A program made the position numbers and the translations under genes. Below are positions 59,384 through 64,000 of a DNA stretch of 64,000 nt, piece after piece (within the stretch, counting starts at the first letter, position 1; the number at the start of each line of letters is the position of its first letter). A model generated the notes under the pieces. The model saw only the letters and a program-made list of their open reading frames with translations, was not told the DNA's origin and did not search any database. The stretch covers positions 124,001 to 188,000 of the forward strand of contig JNKY01000014.1 in NCBI GenBank assembly GCA_000702245.1. Reading direction: 5' to 3'. The stretch comes from Lachnospiraceae bacterium C6A11 (GTDB lineage: Bacteria; Bacillota; Clostridia; Lachnospirales; Lachnospiraceae).

Positions 59384-62161
59384 ATGAAACGAAGTATAAA
59401 AACTCTCGTACTTACACTAACCTTTACCTTCATACTTATGGCACTGCTGGTAATCTTCACCGCACGTGTCATTTTCAGAACAGCCTTCAATTCCGTGGAG
59501 GAGCTGGGCGATGACAAAACCTCTGCCATCACAGCCGATCTCGAGAATTATCTGGAGACTGCCAAGAACGTTCTCTGGGTTGCCGCAGATACCGTTGACC
59601 ACATGGTTTCAAAGGGCGCGACGACTGACGAGATCATCGAGTATATCACCCGCGAATCAGCAGGCACCGAGCAGCAGTTTGATGAAAGCTATACCGGTAT
59701 TTATGGATATATAAACGGCACCTATGTTGACGGTGTCGGCTGGGTTCCGCCAGAAGGCTATGACCCTACCGAAAGAGACTGGTACAAGACCACCGTCGGC
59801 GGCAATGGAAATGTTGTCATCGTATCGCCTTACGTTGATGCGCAGACCGGAAACGTCATCATCTCTGTCGGCAAGGCTCTTACCGATACAAATAACGCGC
59901 TTGCTCTCGACCTTACACTGAGCGGTGTTCAGGAGATAGTTGAGAATATACAGATAAACGGCTATGGCTACGGTTTCATCCTCAATAACGACGGAATGAT
60001 AATCGCACATCCGGACAAGACACAGAATGGTGTATTTTACAATGTCACAGCTGAGGGCAAGAAGCTCTTTGACAAGGCAGTCAGCATAGGCAAGGGTAAT
60101 TTCAGTACCAAGATCAACGGTGAGAAATGCACTGTATTTGTCGATAATGTCATGGATCAATGGCACCTGGTGGTCATCACCAAGGACTCCGAGCTCTACA
60201 AGGATCCAAATACACTTCTCGTTGCGAGTATACTTATCAACCTGACTGTATTTATCCTGCTTTCGGTATTCTTCATCCTCAGCTACAGATATGAGGTTAG
60301 GTCCAATGAACGTATCGAGCAGATGAAAGCCAGCGAGCAGAGAAAGGACTTTGAGGCGAAGCTCCTTAAGATTGAGAAGTCGGCCGCCGACAGCGCCAAC
60401 AAGGCCAAGTCGGACTTCCTGGCGGATATGAGCCACGAGATACGAACTCCGATCAATGCCATCCTCGGTATGAACGAGATGATACTCCGCAAGTCGAAGG
60501 AAACCGAAACCATAGAATATGCATCAAATATACAGACCGCAGGAAATACTCTCCTCTCCATCATCAACACCATCCTGGACTTCTCCAAGATTGAAGACGG
60601 AAGGATGCACCTGGTTTCTGCACCGTTTGAAACAGTAAGCCTCATGAACGGCCTCTATCATTCCATCAAGGAACGAGCTGCCGCCAAGGATCTCGAGCTT
60701 ATATTTGATGTTGATGAGACGATCCCGACCAGCCTTCTCGGCGACGATGTAAGGATCAGTCAGGTCATCATGAACCTCCTCACAAATGCTGTAAAATACA
60801 CTGAAAAAGGGAGTGTGACCTTCAGCATAAAGAATCTCGGAGGCGAGGGTGATAGCATCAAGCTTCTTGTTTCCGTAAAGGATACCGGTATCGGTATCAA
60901 GGAAGAGGATATTAGCAAGCTGTCGATCTCCTTTGAACGAGTTGACGAGAAGAAGAACCGTCACATAGAAGGAACCGGCCTCGGTATCTCGATCGTGACC
61001 AAGCTTCTCAAGATGATGGACAGCAAGCTTCAGATAGAAAGTAAATACGGCGAAGGTTCGAATTTCTTCTTCGAGCTTCCACTCTCCGTAGTCGATCCGA
61101 CACCTATCGGACACTATTCTCACAGTCAGAAGCCTGAAAGAAGATCTCCGCAGTCGGAGGTACTTACCCAGTATCCGACGGCGCGCATACTTATTACAGA
61201 TGACAACGAGATGAACCGCAAGGTTGTAAGGAATCTCCTGAAGCTCTTCGGAATAGTCCCAAGCATCTGCTCTTCCGGTATGGAAACCATAGAGATAATG
61301 AAGTCGGAGCACTTCGACATCCTCTTCCTGGACCACATGATGCCGGAAATGGACGGTATAGAAACGCTGAAGCTTCTTAAGGATGCCAAGCTCACAGAAA
61401 ATACTATTGTTATCGCTCTTACGGCAAACGCCGTTCTGGGCGCGCGCGAGCAGTATCTGAACGCCGGCTTCGACAACTTCCTGTCAAAGCCAATAAATGT
61501 AAACGAGCTTGAAGATATTTTAAAGGAATATCTTTCAGATCTGGCCGAGGACGGTCCGGATAAAGGATCCCCGGATAAGCAAGAAAGCTCACCGCAGATA
61601 ACTGCAGTCAAGAAAGAGGACACCACACAAAATGGTGCAGATGAAGTCAACGTCAATGAAAAGGCATCTGGCATAATTGAAAATATATCAGATGATGATA
61701 ACGGTATTTATGCTGAATTCATACCATATAACGGTAATCTGCCGGAAAAGGAAGGGGAAACTGAGAAATTGACAAACGGATTTAAAGACAGCTCGGATTC
61801 AGTCATGGAAAAGCTTGAAAAACTTGGTCTTTCAACAAAGGACGCCCTTGTTTACTGCGGTGGCGACGAATCCTTCTATATCGAGATAATAAATGACTAT
61901 ATCGATGCTGCGAAGGAAAAAGTCGAAAGCCTCACCAGGTTCCTTGATGCAGACAATCTGAAGGACTATAAGATACTGGTTCATTCGGTTAAAAGCTCAT
62001 CGAAGACAATTGGCGCCATGACGCTGTTTGAGAAGGCCAAGGACCTTGAAGCCGCATCAAACGAAGGACGCAGCGAATATGTTAAAGAGCACCATAAAGA
62101 GGTTATGGATGAATACCTCGATACGGCAGGAAAGCTTTCAGAGATAGTTAATTCACAGTAA
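59384..62161 (+). CDS. Hybrid histidine kinase with dCACHE-like sensor, receiver and Hpt domain
   Basis: 925 residues. The N-terminal helix (about 8-32) and second helix (about 285-305) bracket an extracellular Cache-type sensor (YGYINGTYVDGVGWVPPEGYDPTERDWYK, a typical dCACHE segment). HisKA H351 lies in DMSHEIRTPINAILG. HATPase has NLLTNAVKYTEKG and DTGIGIKEEDI. The receiver has phospho-acceptor D650 (FLDHMMPEMDGIETL). The Hpt His867 lies in HSVKSSSKTIGA. All phosphorelay residues are present. It faces the c-di-GMP regulator gene on a divergent promoter and converges with a second, similar kinase. The external signal is unknown. Confidence 0.93.
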   Translation: MKRSIKTLVLTLTFTFILMALLVIFTARVIFRTAFNSVEELGDDKTSAITADLENYLETAKNVLWVAADTVDHMVSKGATTDEIIEYITRESAGTEQQFDESYTGIYGYINGTYVDGVGWVPPEGYDPTERDWYKTTVGGNGNVVIVSPYVDAQTGNVIISVGKALTDTNNALALDLTLSGVQEIVENIQINGYGYGFILNNDGMIIAHPDKTQNGVFYNVTAEGKKLFDKAVSIGKGNFSTKINGEKCTVFVDNVMDQWHLVVITKDSELYKDPNTLLVASILINLTVFILLSVFFILSYRYEVRSNERIEQMKASEQRKDFEAKLLKIEKSAADSANKAKSDFLADMSHEIRTPINAILGMNEMILRKSKETETIEYASNIQTAGNTLLSIINTILDFSKIEDGRMHLVSAPFETVSLMNGLYHSIKERAAAKDLELIFDVDETIPTSLLGDDVRISQVIMNLLTNAVKYTEKGSVTFSIKNLGGEGDSIKLLVSVKDTGIGIKEEDISKLSISFERVDEKKNRHIEGTGLGISIVTKLLKMMDSKLQIESKYGEGSNFFFELPLSVVDPTPIGHYSHSQKPERRSPQSEVLTQYPTARILITDDNEMNRKVVRNLLKLFGIVPSICSSGMETIEIMKSEHFDILFLDHMMPEMDGIETLKLLKDAKLTENTIVIALTANAVLGAREQYLNAGFDNFLSKPINVNELEDILKEYLSDLAEDGPDKGSPDKQESSPQITAVKKEDTTQNGADEVNVNEKASGIIENISDDDNGIYAEFIPYNGNLPEKEGETEKLTNGFKDSSDSVMEKLEKLGLSTKDALVYCGGDESFYIEIINDYIDAAKEKVESLTRFLDADNLKDYKILVHSVKSSSKTIGAMTLFEKAKDLEAASNEGRSEYVKEHHKEVMDEYLDTAGKLSEIVNSQ

Positions 62162-62167
62162 TATTAT

Positions 62168-62202
62168 AAAAGAGTCGGACCGATCTGATCCGACTCTTTT
62201 TT
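62168..62202. terminator. Bidirectional terminator between the two kinases
   Basis: AAAAGAGTCGGA (62168-62179) pairs with TCCGACTCTTTT (62189-62200), ending in T6. It serves both convergent kinase genes. Confidence 0.93.
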
Positions 62203-62219
62203 CATGTCTTAAATACTTT

Positions 62220-64000
62220 TTATTCAGGGAAGAACTCCATTATCACGGTATCATCACCCTCATCGTCTGAAGCTGTTCTATCCTCCGTACCCGCGTCCTT
62301 ATCGGTACCGCTTCCGAGAAGCTCCCTCACTTCATCCGTAACCTTTTTATGCTCTTCAAGGAGCGCGTCATAGCCCGCTTCTATTACGTCTACCTTCTCT
62401 TCATTTGCCGCAAGCTCCTGCTCGAGAGCCATATCGGCAAGCTTATCTGCTCCGATGGTACGTGATGCACTCTTAAGAGCATGTACGTAGATCTTATAAT
62501 CCTTCCAGTTCTTATCAGTATGTGAGTCTTCTATTGCCAGAAGCCTGTCTGAATAAGAATCCGTATAGGTTTTAAGTATATCTATGTAAAGCTCGGTATC
62601 ATCCATTGCATATCCGAGAGCTGCATCTACGTTGAAGCCCTTCGCCCTAAGCCCTTCGATGATCTTAGCAGACTCATCCGATGCTTCTGTTTCACCACCA
62701 GCTTCATCAACCGGTTCAAATTCCATGATCCCGCCTGTTTCTGTATCAGCAGCCTTCTTATCTTCGGTCTGCTCCACAGCACTTTCCGGAGCTTTCTCCG
62801 AGCCTGACATATCCCAGCACTCAACTCTGTCCTTAGGAAGATATTTCTCAAGCATCTCTTCAAGCTCAGCAGGGTTGATAGGCTTTGAAAGATAATCCTT
62901 AAAGCCCTCGGAAATATACATATCTCTTGCTCCGGAGATTGCATTTGCCGTAAGGGCGATGACTACTGTATCGTCTCCTATCAGCTTCTCACTCCTGATG
63001 GCCTTCAGAGTCTCTATACCGTCCATTTCCGGCATCATATGATCCATAAGGATGATGTCGTAATGCTTCTTTCTTACAAACTCTATGGCCTCTTTGCCGC
63101 TGCCTGCAAGGTCCGGTATAAGACTTACCTTCTTCATCAAGCCTCTTGCAACCTTAAGGTTCATAACGTTGTCATCTACAACAAGTATATCTGCCTTAAC
63201 GATCTTCAGCTCGTTTCCGTCCTTATTCTCTGTCTTCTCATCTCTGTGTCTCTGATACTGACCAAGTGTATTTCTGTCAATTATCTTCTGAACTATCCTG
63301 AATGAGAAGCATGAGCCCTCGCCGTATTTACTCTCAACCTTGAGTGAACTGCCCATAAGCTTCAGGATTCCGTCAACTATGGACATACCCAGTCCGGTGC
63401 CCTCGATGGTCCTGTTTCTTCTCTCCTCGATACGTCGGAAGGATTCGAAGAGCTTCTCCATATCCTCTTCCTTGATACCGATACCGGTATCCCTGACCTC
63501 TACGAAGATTGTGCACTCATTCTCGGTTATATCCTCGCCTCTCATTGTAAGAGAGACTGAGCCCTTGTTGGTGTATTTTACAGCGTTTGTGAGGAGGTTT
63601 GTGATAACCTGCCTGATCCTCATATCGTCGCCGTACAAAGTCTTCGGAAGCTTCTCATCGATATCAAGATTCAGGGTAAGTCCCTTCTTCTCAGCTCTGT
63701 CCGAGATCATATTCACAAGGCTGTCGATCATCTCGGCCGTCTCGTATTTACCCGGAACTATCTCCATCTTGCCGCTCTCGATCTTGGAGAAATCAAGCAC
63801 TCCGTTGATAAGCGTGAGCAGCGTTTTACTTGCGCTCTTGATATCAGATGCATATTCCCTGATAGCCGGATCGTCGGTCTCGCGAAGTATCATCTCGTCC
63901 ATACCGATGACCGCATTGATAGGCGTTCTTATCTCGTGGCTCATCTGCGCCAGGAAGTCCGTCTTGGCCTTTCCGGCGACCGTAGCCTCCTTCACTGCCT
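62220..64000 (-). CDS. Hybrid histidine kinase, C-terminal part (cut by window edge)
   Basis: The frame is open through the right edge, so the N-terminal sensor is missing. Visible: HisKA (QMSHEIRTPINAVIG), HATPase (NLLTNAVKYTNKGS, DTGIGIKEEDM, EGTGLGMSIV), a receiver with Asp in IILMDHMMPEMDGIETL, and a C-terminal Hpt with His in VHALKSASRTIGA. An acidic Glu-rich linker precedes the Hpt. Domain order and motifs are the same as in the plus-strand kinase, and the receiver motif is identical, so the two are paralogues. A GTG at 63993-63995 is only an internal codon. Confidence 0.92.
   Translation of the reverse strand, partial: AVKEATVAGKAKTDFLAQMSHEIRTPINAVIGMDEMILRETDDPAIREYASDIKSASKTLLTLINGVLDFSKIESGKMEIVPGKYETAEMIDSLVNMISDRAEKKGLTLNLDIDEKLPKTLYGDDMRIRQVITNLLTNAVKYTNKGSVSLTMRGEDITENECTIFVEVRDTGIGIKEEDMEKLFESFRRIEERRNRTIEGTGLGMSIVDGILKLMGSSLKVESKYGEGSCFSFRIVQKIIDRNTLGQYQRHRDEKTENKDGNELKIVKADILVVDDNVMNLKVARGLMKKVSLIPDLAGSGKEAIEFVRKKHYDIILMDHMMPEMDGIETLKAIRSEKLIGDDTVVIALTANAISGARDMYISEGFKDYLSKPINPAELEEMLEKYLPKDRVECWDMSGSEKAPESAVEQTEDKKAADTETGGIMEFEPVDEAGGETEASDESAKIIEGLRAKGFNVDAALGYAMDDTELYIDILKTYTDSYSDRLLAIEDSHTDKNWKDYKIYVHALKSASRTIGADKLADMALEQELAANEEKVDVIEAGYDALLEEHKKVTDEVRELLGSGTDKDAGTEDRTASDDEGDDTVIMEFFPE

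Noticed and set aside
59657-60436. Long minus-strand open frame of 259 codons opposite the hybrid kinase
   Set aside because: It lies wholly opposite a kinase with intact motifs, has no ribosome site, and its composition is a mirror of the real coding strand.
60524-61336. Minus-strand frame of 270 codons opposite the kinase receiver
   Set aside because: Shadow of a well-defined HisKA/HATPase/REC coding region.

Overview
The window looks like chromosomal DNA of a low-to-mid GC Gram-positive anaerobe of the class Clostridia, most likely family Lachnospiraceae. This is inferred from the division and cell-wall gene order, strong GGAGG-type ribosome binding sites, frequent TTG/GTG starts, an EFR1-type ferredoxin, an S-layer-homology surface protein and many GGDEF proteins. 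No rRNA gene, intact tRNA gene, CRISPR array or prophage was seen. Most genes lie on the minus strand.

Regions. (1) 1-3.5 kb: the end of a purine operon (purM-purN-purD) followed by the start of a ClpC-like ATPase, with a clear purM promoter. (2) 3.5-9.1 kb: a LacI-type sensor fused to GGDEF, metF, and a small operon of glycosyltransferase, coiled-coil protein and thioesterase. (3) 9.1-19.9 kb: the division and cell wall cluster, read mraZ-rsmH-ftsL-pbp-mraY-murD-ftsW-divIB-ftsZ. It has an mraZ promoter carrying 10-bp-phased MraZ-type boxes. Neither ftsA nor murE, murF or murG is present. (4) 20.1-22.6 kb: lgt and ychF, separated by a cluster of hairpins. (5) 22.8-40.4 kb: an accessory region of small single genes (MBL hydrolase, TetR plus membrane protein, DUF4256, PhzF, two Nudix enzymes, HD hydrolase, small Cys proteins, EFR1 ferredoxin, lipoprotein, SUKH-type protein, GGDEF, three GNATs). 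It contains decayed genes, a truncated IS110 transposase, an interrupted tRNA-Ala and a family of dispersed intergenic repeats. (6) 40.4-57.2 kb: a GAF-like/GGDEF protein; a CobW GTPase with a small DUF1980-type protein under Fur-family-like operators; an operon of a large LRR/SLH/WG-repeat surface protein, a methyltransferase-like protein and an ABC-F ATPase; a GntR-controlled ABC transporter operon; an alpha-oxoamine synthase; MATE and HflX. (7) 57.3-64 kb: a REC-GGDEF-REC-HD-GYP regulator beside two hybrid histidine kinases with Hpt domains. This looks like a local phosphorelay that sets c-di-GMP.

The most interesting signals are the c-di-GMP switch cluster, the 7-1-7 palindromes at the CobW promoter, the interrupted tRNA-Ala, the dispersed repeat family, the phased MraZ boxes, and the strongly charged low-complexity tails on three divisome proteins. 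All function calls come from motifs read by eye. No database search was possible.
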